From Streptomyces violaceusniger Tu 4113 (GTDB lineage Bacteria; Actinomycetota; Actinomycetes; Streptomycetales; Streptomycetaceae): a DNA stretch of 64,000 nt. The notes under the pieces are model-generated. The model was given only the letters and a program-made list of their open reading frames with translations, made no database searches and was not told the origin of the DNA. The DNA is taken from NCBI RefSeq assembly GCF_000147815.2, contig NC_015957.1, forward strand, positions 9,858,001-9,922,000. The letters are read 5' to 3'. The translations under genes and the position numbers were made by a program. The stretch's first letter is position 1, and each line of letters opens with the position of its first letter. Positions 25,982 through 33,118 of this stretch are shown here, one piece after another.

Positions 25982-26020
25982 GATGTGCACCACACTCGTC
26001 CGACGGTGGGGGCTCGTCAA
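25982..26020 (-). promoter_or_regulatory. Promoter of the DUF6879/DUF5753 operon
   Basis: On the minus strand: TTGACG (26015-26020), a 17-bp spacer, then GAGTGT (25992-25997). The GTGCAC-containing word shared with the region at 24244 follows immediately at the expected transcription start (25982-25992). Confidence 0.45.
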
Positions 26021-26181
26021 GGGAGCAAATAAGCCTTGCAGCACGATGGAATCCTGCGCGCACATCCATGCACATCGCTGGCTGTGCCGCACGTCTCACT
26101 CCTAGCGTCGGCGCGTAGACGAAAGCCCGGCGAGGTGGCGGAGCCTCCCTGGGCACGGCCAACGCCACAAGGAGCGCCAGC

Positions 26182-26559
26182 ATGGCCACTTCTGCCACCC
26201 GTCCACCGACCAGCGAAGCGCGGCACCAACGCCCCCTCGGCATCCGGACGATGCGCGCCAGCGCGCGCCGTCTGCTCGCCGAGGACGCCGAGCTCCCCTC
26301 CACGGATGAAGTGGAGACGCTCACCCTCCGGCTGCGCGGGCACATCATGGTCGCCGTCCCCGAAGTCGAGCAGATGGTCGGCACGCTCCCCAGGGACGAC
26401 ACCCGGCGCGCCTGCGCACGCGCCTGCATCGGCGAGGCCCGCATGCGGATGCGCCTGGAACCCGGCGCCACGCTGCCCGCCCGGATCGCACACGCCCAGC
26501 GGCTCGCCCGCTCCGTCAACGCCCTGTGCGACCACTACGAGAACCTCGGCGAGAGCTGA
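26182..26559 (+). CDS. DUF6415 family protein
   Basis: A 125-aa, mostly helical, basic cytoplasmic protein. The segment [20 protein letters not shown] followed by [20 protein letters not shown] is typical of DUF6415, a family found in Streptomyces accessory clusters. Function is unknown. It leads a run of three tightly packed small genes on the plus strand, transcribed away from the DUF6879 operon, and has AAGGAG 10 bases before the ATG. Confidence 0.75.
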   Translation: MATSATRPPTSEARHQRPLGIRTMRASARRLLAEDAELPSTDEVETLTLRLRGHIMVAVPEVEQMVGTLPRDDTRRACARACIGEARMRMRLEPGATLPARIAHAQRLARSVNALCDHYENLGES

Positions 26560-26561
26560 CC

Positions 26562-26822
26562 GTGCCATCCCACATCGAGAGGCAGCGGCGCGACGAGGGC
26601 AGCAGCTACGGCCACACGCAGAGGGTCATCGTCCATGACGACGAGAACACCACCCCGTGCGAGACGGGCCCCCAGCCCCGCGAGGAGTGGCGCGCGGCCC
26701 TGGAGCACGCAACGGGCTGCCTGGCCTGCCGAACGCCCGGCGCCGTCTGCTCGGAGGGCGGGCGGCTGCTGCGCACCTATGAGGAGGCTGTGCGGCAGGC
26801 CCGGTCGGGAGGCGGCGGATGA
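26562..26822 (+). CDS. Small hypothetical protein
   Basis: About 86 aa from GTG 26562, 2 bp after the DUF6415 stop. The product ([20 protein letters not shown] ... [21 protein letters not shown]) is hydrophilic with a [11 protein letters not shown] motif that could bind a metal, and ends in a Gly-rich tail. Its stop overlaps the next start (ATGA). No family recognised beyond similar Streptomyces genes that follow DUF6415. Confidence 0.6.
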   Translation: MPSHIERQRRDEGSSYGHTQRVIVHDDENTTPCETGPQPREEWRAALEHATGCLACRTPGAVCSEGGRLLRTYEEAVRQARSGGGG

Positions 26823-26962
26823 GCCATCGTCGCCAGCCTGCTGCCGGGCGCGCCGCGCTGCTCGTCTTCCGTACCGCCCGGATGGGCCTGCTGCTCGGCT
26901 CGATCCCCGCGCTGCCGGCGCTCGCGGTCTACCTCTGCTTCGCGGGCACTCCGGCCCCCTAG
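26819..26962 (+). CDS. Small single-pass membrane protein
   Basis: A 47-aa protein overlapping the previous stop by 4 nt (ATGA). A basic N-terminus ([20 protein letters not shown]) precedes one membrane segment ([20 protein letters not shown]). Translational coupling and codon use support it as real. It would sit N-in with a very short outside tail. Function unknown. Confidence 0.55.
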   Translation: MSHRRQPAAGRAALLVFRTARMGLLLGSIPALPALAVYLCFAGTPAP

Positions 26963-27056
26963 ACCGGGTGGGCTGCTGGTGTTCCGGGCCCCGTACCGGA
27001 CGACGGCGCCAGCGGGCCACCCTCCAAGACCCCCTGCCGGTCGGCACGAGCCGACG

Positions 27057-27152
27057 TTGTCGGTGGCCGCGTCGGCACGAGACGCGCGGCCACCGACAAG
27101 GCAAGGGATGAAGGGACTCCGGTACCGGCCTGCACCGCCGGGCCGGAGTCCC
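27057..27152 (+). terminator. Double hairpin ending the DUF6415 operon
   Basis: First stem: 15 bp perfect (27057-27071 with 27085-27099). Second stem: 10 bp (27113-27122 with 27143-27152). Both lie in the 296-bp gap after the 47-aa gene; I saw nothing else in that gap. Confidence 0.75.
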
Positions 27153-27258
27153 GTCCAGGAAGGCTCGCCCCGCCTCCCGCTTGCAGGCCAGTGGCCGGGA
27201 CGAGCATCGCGCCATCGCGCGGGGACACCCCTGCGCGCGTGAACCCACAGGAGGTCCC

Positions 27259-27387
27259 ATGCGATTACAGCACGCCGTCGTCCGCCACGACCCGGAGGAC
27301 GGCGACACCATGCCGGACAGGGACGCCCCGACCCCAGGCGGCCAAACGCCCGGCGACTCGGACGACGGACGCCAGTACGCGAGGTAG
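27259..27387 (+). CDS. Very small hydrophilic protein
   Basis: A 42-aa acidic peptide (MRLQHAVVRHDPEDGDTMPD ...) with a strong GGAGG 4-8 bases before the ATG. The only support is the ribosome site and its place in a run of small genes. No family known. Confidence 0.4.
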   Translation: MRLQHAVVRHDPEDGDTMPDRDAPTPGGQTPGDSDDGRQYAR

Positions 27388-27463
27388 CCCGCGTCCGACG
27401 GCACAGGCAAACGGCGGCCCGCCCGGAAGGCGGGCCGCTCCCACCACGCAGGAGATCCCCCGG

Positions 27464-27976
27464 ATGACCGCACCACTCCCGCCCATGCCGAGCCACTGGC
27501 ACTGCTACCGCTGGACCGGAGAACGCCGCACCTACGACGACGAATCCGTCCGGCGGCCACCGCACCTCCTCGTGCAGGACATCTCGCCCCAGGAGTGGAA
27601 ACAGATCGCGGCGGCCAGCCCCGCCTTCATGGCCAGCGAGGTGCCTCCACTTGAGGTGCCGCACTGGCTGCTCCGCCCGGCCAGAATGATCAAGGCCAGC
27701 TTCGAGGCACCGGACAAAGCCTCCGCCTGGTACAGAGATCAGATCACCGAGTTAAGCCCTTCCTTCCTCACCGACCATGACAAGGACCCCGCCCGGCAGG
27801 CCGAGCGGTTCGCGGCGGCGGACGACCGGCTCATCTGGGGCGGGGATGTCGTAGGCGGCTGGTACCTCCGAGGCACCGGATTCGCCTCGATCCAGGTCGT
27901 CGCATGCAGCACGAACCGCACCCGCCCGACGATCCCGTGCCCGATGGGCCGCGGGGCCGGTTCGGGGACAGGCTGA
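27464..27976 (+). CDS. Hypothetical protein
   Basis: A 170-aa soluble protein. It begins MTAPLPPMPSHWHCYRWTGE and has aromatic-rich segments (FMASEVPPLEVPHWLLRPAR; SAWYRDQITELSPSFL; GGWYLRGTGFASIQVVAC). A GGAGA ribosome site 9 bases upstream favours ATG 27464. I recognise no family. It ends the plus-strand run of the accessory island; the 217 bp to the next gene show no feature. Confidence 0.6.
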   Translation: MTAPLPPMPSHWHCYRWTGERRTYDDESVRRPPHLLVQDISPQEWKQIAAASPAFMASEVPPLEVPHWLLRPARMIKASFEAPDKASAWYRDQITELSPSFLTDHDKDPARQAERFAAADDRLIWGGDVVGGWYLRGTGFASIQVVACSTNRTRPTIPCPMGRGAGSGTG

Positions 27977-28193
27977 GGCCCGGCGTTCCCGGCGTTCCCG
28001 GGGAACAGCCCGAGATCTGCGACCAGCTTGCCGAATGCCTGATCAGCGGCAGCGCGAGCGGTGTGGCAGGCGGCCGGACGAGGTCGGGCCCCAGGCCGGA
28101 CAAGGGGGCGTACTTCAGATGCGCCGGGCGGTCCGGTGCGAGCGCGGCCGGCGATGCCGGGGCCGGGCGGCGTATCCCACCCGGCCGCGAGGG

Positions 28194-29414
28194 CTATGCG
28201 TTCCGGTCGAGCAGGACGGCGGCCGTGAACAGCTCCACGCCCACCGCGATGGCGCCCTCGTCCACGTCGAAGTCGCCCACGTGGAGGTCGCGCCGGGTGG
28301 TGTCGCCGACCGCGCGGACGCCCAGCCGGGCCATCGCGCCGGGCACCCGCTCCAGGTACCAGGAGAAGTCCTCGCCGCCCAGCGACTGTTCGGTGTCCTC
28401 GACCGCGTGCGCGCCGCGGCGGGCGATCATGGCGTCCCGCAGCAGCTCGGCGGAGCTCGCCTCGTTGACCACCGGCGGGACCCCGCGGATGTAGTTGATC
28501 TCCGACTTGGCGCGGTGCAGGGTGGCGATCTCGTCCACCGCGGCATGGACCAGGTCGGGGGCCTCGCGCCAGGCGGGCAGGTCCAGGCAGCGGACCGTGG
28601 CGGACAGCTCGGCGTGCTGCGGGATCACATTGCAGGCGTGGCCCGACGCCACCCGGCCCCAGGTGACGGCCAGCCCCGAGCGGGCGTCGACCCGGCGGGC
28701 CAGCAGCGCGGGCACCTCGGTGATCACCTTGGCGGTGGCGGTCACCAGGTCGGTGGTCAGATGGGGGCGCGCGGTGTGGCCGCCCGGCCCGTCCAGCGAG
28801 ATCTCCAGCCGGTCGCAGGCCGAGGTGATCGGCCCGACGCGCAGCCCGATCCGGCCGACCTCGACCTTGGGGTCGCAGTGCAGCGCCAGGATCCGGCCGA
28901 CGCCGTCCAGCACGCCGTCCTCGATCGCGTCGGCCGCGCCGCCGGGCAGCACCTCCTCGGCGGGCTGGAACAGCAGCCGCACCGGACGCGCCAGACGTCC
29001 CTCGCGGGCCAGCTCGGCAAGAACCAGACCGGCGCCGAGCACCACGGTGGTGTGCACATCGTGGCCGCAGGCGTGGGCGCGGTCGGCGATGGTCGAGCGG
29101 TAGTCGACCGTCTTGGTGTCGGGGATGGGCAATCCGTCGATGTCCGCGCGCAGCGCCAGCAGGGGCGCTACGCCATCGCGCGGGCCGATGTCACAGATGA
29201 GGCCGGTGCCCGAAGGCAGCACCCGCGGCTCCAGTCCCGCCTGCTCCAGCCGCGCCTTGATCGCGGCGGTGGTGCGGAACTCGCAGTTGCCGAGCTCGGG
29301 GTGCATATGTACATCGCGCCGGAAGGCGATGAGTTCGGCACGCAGCTCGTCGGGGAGCGTGCCGGGCAGGGCCGGCGCTTCGGCGGGTGTGGCATCGGTC
29401 GCATCGAGGGACAT
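28194..29414 (-). CDS. M20 family metallopeptidase/amidohydrolase
   Basis: A 406-aa cytosolic hydrolase of the AmiI/HipO-like M20D group. It has RRDVHMHPELG near residue 35, the metal motif AHACGHDVHT (Cys and His ligands), the EEVLPGGAAD glutamate region, GPGGHTARPH in the dimerisation lid and GGEDFSWYLE near the C-terminus. It would remove an acyl or amino-acid group from an amide substrate. The start could be ATG 29426 or 29414. It borders the accessory island on one side and the wall-polymer cluster on the other. Confidence 0.88.
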   Translation of the reverse strand: MSLDATDATPAEAPALPGTLPDELRAELIAFRRDVHMHPELGNCEFRTTAAIKARLEQAGLEPRVLPSGTGLICDIGPRDGVAPLLALRADIDGLPIPDTKTVDYRSTIADRAHACGHDVHTTVVLGAGLVLAELAREGRLARPVRLLFQPAEEVLPGGAADAIEDGVLDGVGRILALHCDPKVEVGRIGLRVGPITSACDRLEISLDGPGGHTARPHLTTDLVTATAKVITEVPALLARRVDARSGLAVTWGRVASGHACNVIPQHAELSATVRCLDLPAWREAPDLVHAAVDEIATLHRAKSEINYIRGVPPVVNEASSAELLRDAMIARRGAHAVEDTEQSLGGEDFSWYLERVPGAMARLGVRAVGDTTRRDLHVGDFDVDEGAIAVGVELFTAAVLLDRNA

Positions 29415-29489
29415 CAATTGCTTCACCTGAAGAAGCGTAGAACGCCAGGTGGGCCCGCCGAATGTCGATCAACAAAAATTCAATCTGTT

Positions 29490-29509
29490 CGGGTACGCAA
29501 AAGTACCCG
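29490..29509. promoter_or_regulatory. Palindrome upstream of the M20 gene
   Basis: CGGGTAC-GCAAAA-GTACCCG, a 7-bp inverted repeat in an AT-rich tract 64 bp before the M20 start. It could be an operator or weak terminator for the convergent end of the polymer operon. Confidence 0.35.
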
Positions 29510-29604
29510 GCCCGGTGCATGATCCCCCTAGTCAGGGGGTATAACAGCCGGTTTTGCGGCCGGTCGCGGGTGAGAAGCGCCACACGGCCGTACGGGCGAC
29601 GAGC

Positions 29605-30780
29605 TCAGGACGCGGCGACCGGTGCCGCGGGCGAACCCGGACTCCCCGGCGGGGCCGGATCCCTCGGCGGGATCGAACCCTTCGGCGGAGCCGGGTCCGT
29701 CGGCGGCACCGAGCTGAGCCGGCGCACATCGCGGGCCGTCCCGGTGACCCCGGACAGAAAGCCCTGGGCGCGCGGGGAGGCGTTGCTGGTCAGCCAGGCG
29801 GGGTCCACATCGCAGACCGCGACCTGCACACCGGTGCCCACGAGCGCCAGCGGCAGGGTGTGCACCACGGTCGAGGGGAAGCTCACGATCGTGTGGCCGA
29901 TGGGGCCTCGGCGGGCTATCAGCTCGAGCGGCAGATCGGGCCGTACGATCTCAAGCCCCACCTCGTGCGCGACCCGGCTCAGCTTCTCGGCACTCTCGCG
30001 GCGGTGCGCGAAGTAGCGGGTGGCGCCATGGGCACGGGTCAGCGAGCCGACCGCTTCCAGATAGCGCTCCAGGTCCACCACGCCCGTCTCCACCAGGGAG
30101 GTGCCGACCAGGTCGGTGCCGCCGGTGAGCCGGGGCGGGCCGAAGCGGGCCCGGGTCCAGGCGAAGTCGTTGGCGGTGATGGTGACCCCGTCGGGCGCCT
30201 CCACCGGCATCGAGCTGAAGACCTCGACCCGGCGCTTGGCACCCGGGGTGAGCCGGCGCCGCGCGGTGGCGGAGACCGGCGCGAACACCAGGTCGCGCGG
30301 CCCCCGGTTGCCGCGCCGGTGCCAGCGCACCAGGGGCTCGCCCTTGGCAAGCTGGGAGATGAACTCCATGGTGGCCGTGCCGTCGTCCACCACGACCAGG
30401 TCCTTGGCGCGGGTGAGGGTCAGCAGGAGCTGGACATAGCGGGAGAACGGATCGCCTATCACTATCCGCGCGGCCCGGCGCAGCGGTCCGCGCAGCCCGC
30501 TGATCGTCTTGACCGGCGCACCGGCCCCGCCCCGCGCGTCCTCCCAGCGCACGGCGAAGCCCTCGTCGCGCGCCAGCTCGGCCATCCGGCGCAACTGGCC
30601 GCGGGTCATCGGGTCGTGCGGGGAGAGCACCACCACGGTGAGGTCCTGGGGCGCCGTGGCCTCCGGGCCCTGGGCGCGCTGGGCGTCGGCGTACGCCCAC
30701 TCCAGCACGTTCAGGAGCTGAACCGGGCTCTCGACGAAGGCGAGTGTGGCCGGAGGGGCAAGGGGGGCAGCGGAGACCAT
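29605..30780 (-). CDS. Polysialyltransferase-family protein (first)
   Basis: A 391-aa cytosolic or membrane-associated protein with the layout of the bacterial polysialyltransferase/capsule GT family: an N-terminal PATLAFVESPVQLLNVLEWA nucleotide-binding-like start, LVVVDDGTATMEF, and a late FPSTVVHTLPLALVGTGVQV. It probably transfers or extends nonulosonic (Kdn/sialic-type) residues from a CMP-sugar. It ends in a Pro-rich tail (PPTDPAPPKGSIPPRDPAPP). ATG 30780 is used because a large hairpin separates it from neuB; the frame extends upstream to GTG 30885. Confidence 0.75.
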   Translation of the reverse strand: MVSAAPLAPPATLAFVESPVQLLNVLEWAYADAQRAQGPEATAPQDLTVVVLSPHDPMTRGQLRRMAELARDEGFAVRWEDARGGAGAPVKTISGLRGPLRRAARIVIGDPFSRYVQLLLTLTRAKDLVVVDDGTATMEFISQLAKGEPLVRWHRRGNRGPRDLVFAPVSATARRRLTPGAKRRVEVFSSMPVEAPDGVTITANDFAWTRARFGPPRLTGGTDLVGTSLVETGVVDLERYLEAVGSLTRAHGATRYFAHRRESAEKLSRVAHEVGLEIVRPDLPLELIARRGPIGHTIVSFPSTVVHTLPLALVGTGVQVAVCDVDPAWLTSNASPRAQGFLSGVTGTARDVRRLSSVPPTDPAPPKGSIPPRDPAPPGSPGSPAAPVAAS

Positions 30781-30807
30781 CGCACCGTCCAAAGGCAGGG
30801 CCCGGAC

Positions 30808-30846
30808 GCGGCGGGCAGCCTCTGACGCGTCAGAGGTGCCCGCCGC
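30808..30846 (-). terminator. Large hairpin between neuB and the polysialyltransferase gene
   Basis: A 39-nt near-perfect palindrome. The centre is the 18-bp palindrome CCTCTGACGCGTCAGAGG (30819-30836), flanked by GCGGCGGGCA (30808-30817) and TGCCCGCCGC (30837-30846) with one unpaired base. It is a likely attenuator within the operon. Confidence 0.65.
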
Positions 30847-30896
30847 ATCCGGGCGAGGGCCGGGCACACCGGCCGGAGGATTCACGGCAGAGTGGC

Positions 30897-31829
30897 TCAG
30901 ACCGCGGCGGGCTCGCGGTCGGCGGAGTCGGACTCGGCGACGACGCCCGCGACACGGCGGAGCTTCTTCATCGGGCCGAGCTCGCTCTCGTAGACCTTCT
31001 TGACGCCGTCACCGAGGGACTCCTCGATGGTGCGGATGTCCCGGACCAGCCGCGTCAGGCCCTGCGGCTCGACGGAGGCGGCCTGGTCCGAGCCCCACAT
31101 GGCGCGGTCGAGGGTGATGTGGCGCTCGACGAACGCGGCACCCAGCGCGACGGCGGCCAGCGTGGTCTGCAGACCGGTCTCGTGGCCGGAGTAGCCGATC
31201 GGCACGTTGGGGTACTCGGCCTGCAGCGTGTTGATCACGCGCAGGTTGAGCTCCTCGGCCTTGGCCGGGTACGTGGAGGTGGCGTGGCACAGCAGGATGT
31301 TGTCGCTGCCCAGCACCTCCACCGCGTGGCGGATCTGCTTGGGGGTGGACATGCCCGTCGACAGGATGACGGTGCGGCCGGTCGCCCGCAGGGCGCGCAG
31401 CAGCTCGTCGTCGGTCAGCGAGGCGGAGGCCACCTTGTGGGCCGGGACGTCGAACTTCTCCAGGAAGGCGACGGCCTCGGTGTCCCACGGGGAGGCGAAC
31501 CAGTCGATGCCGCGCTTCTTGCAGTGCTCGGAGATGGCGGTGTACTCGTCCTCGCCGAACTCCACGCGGTGGCGGTAGTCGATGTAGGTCATCCGGCCCC
31601 AGGGGGTGTCACGCTCGATGTCCCACTGGTCGCGGGGGGTGCAGATCTCCGGGGTTCGCTTCTGGAACTTGACCGCGTCACAGCCGGCCTCGGCGGCGAC
31701 GTCGATCAGCTTGAACGCGTTCTCCAGGTCGCCGTTGTGGTTGATGCCGATCTCACCGGTGACGTAGACCGGGTGGCCGGGGCCGGCGATCTTGTCGCCG
31801 AGGGTGCGGAGGCGAGAGTTGGAGCTCAC
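30897..31829 (-). CDS. NeuB-family sialic acid/Kdn synthase lacking the SAF domain
   Basis: A 310-aa TIM-barrel enzyme that condenses phosphoenolpyruvate with a C6 sugar to form a nonulosonic acid. YVTGEIGINHNGDLENAFKL (near residues 18-37) and AVKFQKR are the metal/PEP site; ILLCHATSTYPAKAEELNLR and IGYSGHETGL follow. The protein stops where the C-terminal SAF (antifreeze-like) domain of ordinary NeuB would begin. It matches the S. coelicolor enzyme of teichulosonic acid synthesis, so the product is probably Kdn. It directly follows the neuA fusion gene (stop at 31830). Confidence 0.88.
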   Translation of the reverse strand: MSSNSRLRTLGDKIAGPGHPVYVTGEIGINHNGDLENAFKLIDVAAEAGCDAVKFQKRTPEICTPRDQWDIERDTPWGRMTYIDYRHRVEFGEDEYTAISEHCKKRGIDWFASPWDTEAVAFLEKFDVPAHKVASASLTDDELLRALRATGRTVILSTGMSTPKQIRHAVEVLGSDNILLCHATSTYPAKAEELNLRVINTLQAEYPNVPIGYSGHETGLQTTLAAVALGAAFVERHITLDRAMWGSDQAASVEPQGLTRLVRDIRTIEESLGDGVKKVYESELGPMKKLRRVAGVVAESDSADREPAAV

Positions 31830-33029
31830 TTAAGACAGTTCCTTTCCGAGAATCCACGAGGCGATCTCGCGGATCGCGCCGTCCCCTCCGGGGGTGGAGG
31901 TGACCGCACGTGCAGCGCCGCGCACGACGTCGTGCGCACCTGCGACCGCCACGGGCCAGCCGACAAGGCCGAAGCACGGGAGGTCGTTGACGTCGTTGCC
32001 GACGTAGAGCACGCGCTCCGGCGCGATGCCCTGCTCCTCGCACCATTGCTTCAGTGCGAGATCTTTTCGGTCGATGCCGTGGAGCACGGGGACCTGGAGT
32101 TTGCGGGCCCGTGCGGCGACGACCGGGTTCTTTTCCGTGGACAGGATCAACAGCGCCAGCTCAGCGCGGCGCAGGGCGGCGATCCCGAGCCCGTCGCCGC
32201 GGTGCACGGCCACGAGTTCGCGTCCTTCGGAGTCGACCAGCACCCTGTCGTCGGTCTGGGTGCCGTCGAAATCGAGTACCACCGCGTCGATGTCGTCACG
32301 GGTGGGGAGGGCGCCCGGCCGCTCGGCGTCGAGCAGCGGGGCGAGCGCGCGGGCGCGGGCCAGATCGTGCGGATCGTCGATCTCCAGCACCCGGGCGGGG
32401 TCGGTGCGCACCAGGTCGGTGCGGCCGAAGAAGCGGTGCCCGGCCTCGCGGAAGCCGCGGGCGTCCATCGCGTAGGCGGCGCCGGTCTCCAGGAAGTCCT
32501 GGGGGCGGTCCTGGCGGCGCGGGCGGTAGGACTTGTCGTGGTTGACGCCGTCGCCGCCGTCCGCCGCGGGGTTCTCGCCCTCGCGCCAGACGAAACCGTG
32601 GAAGGGGGCCACGGTCAGGGCGGTGTCGGCGCCCTTCTCGGCGACCGCGGCGGCCACTCCGTCGATGTCCTCGCGGATGATGAACGGGCTGGTGCACTGC
32701 ACCAGCAGGACCACGTCCACGGTGGTGTCGTGCGACGCCTCGTACGCGTCCATGGCGTGGATCACCGCGGCCTCGCTGGTGGCGGTGTCTCCGGCGATGT
32801 CGGTGGGCCGCTGGATGACCACGGCGCCCGCACCGCGGGCGGCGGCGGCGATCCCGGCGTCGTCGGTGGAGACGACCACGTCGGTCACCAGCCGGCTGGC
32901 CCGGCACTCCATGACGGCGCGAACGACCAGCGGCACGCCTCCCACGGCGGCGAGGTTCTTCGCGGGGACGCCCTTCGACCCGCCACGGGCGGGGATCACG
33001 GCGAGCACACATGGGCTCGGGGCGGTCAT
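31830..33029 (-). CDS. Bifunctional CMP-nonulosonate synthetase/HAD phosphatase
   Basis: A 399-aa fusion. Residues 1-230 are an acylneuraminate cytidylyltransferase (VLAVIPARGGSKGVPAKNLA, VSTDDAGIA, LLVQCTSPFI, VRTDPARVLEIDDPHD). Residues 245-399 are a KdsC-like HAD phosphatase (VVLDFDGTQTDDRVLVDSEG, RKDLALKQWCEEQG, YVGNDVNDLPCF). Together they could dephosphorylate Kdn-9-phosphate and activate Kdn as CMP-Kdn. ATG 33029 is set by GAAGGAG 6 bases upstream; a GTG at 33122 overlapping the previous stop is a less likely start. Confidence 0.88.
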   Translation of the reverse strand: MTAPSPCVLAVIPARGGSKGVPAKNLAAVGGVPLVVRAVMECRASRLVTDVVVSTDDAGIAAAARGAGAVVIQRPTDIAGDTATSEAAVIHAMDAYEASHDTTVDVVLLVQCTSPFIIREDIDGVAAAVAEKGADTALTVAPFHGFVWREGENPAADGGDGVNHDKSYRPRRQDRPQDFLETGAAYAMDARGFREAGHRFFGRTDLVRTDPARVLEIDDPHDLARARALAPLLDAERPGALPTRDDIDAVVLDFDGTQTDDRVLVDSEGRELVAVHRGDGLGIAALRRAELALLILSTEKNPVVAARARKLQVPVLHGIDRKDLALKQWCEEQGIAPERVLYVGNDVNDLPCFGLVGWPVAVAGAHDVVRGAARAVTSTPGGDGAIREIASWILGKELS

Positions 33030-33118
33030 GGCGGCTCCTTCAGGGGTTGCAGAGGTGATCGAGGCCGTCCCGGCCTCCTCTTGGTTCGCGCGCACGTCGC
33101 TCACAGCCGTCTTTTCGC

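Noticed and set aside
21142..28193. tRNA-associated integrative element
   Set aside because: No tRNA, integrase, replication or transfer gene and no flanking direct repeats were seen, so the island is not called a mobile element.
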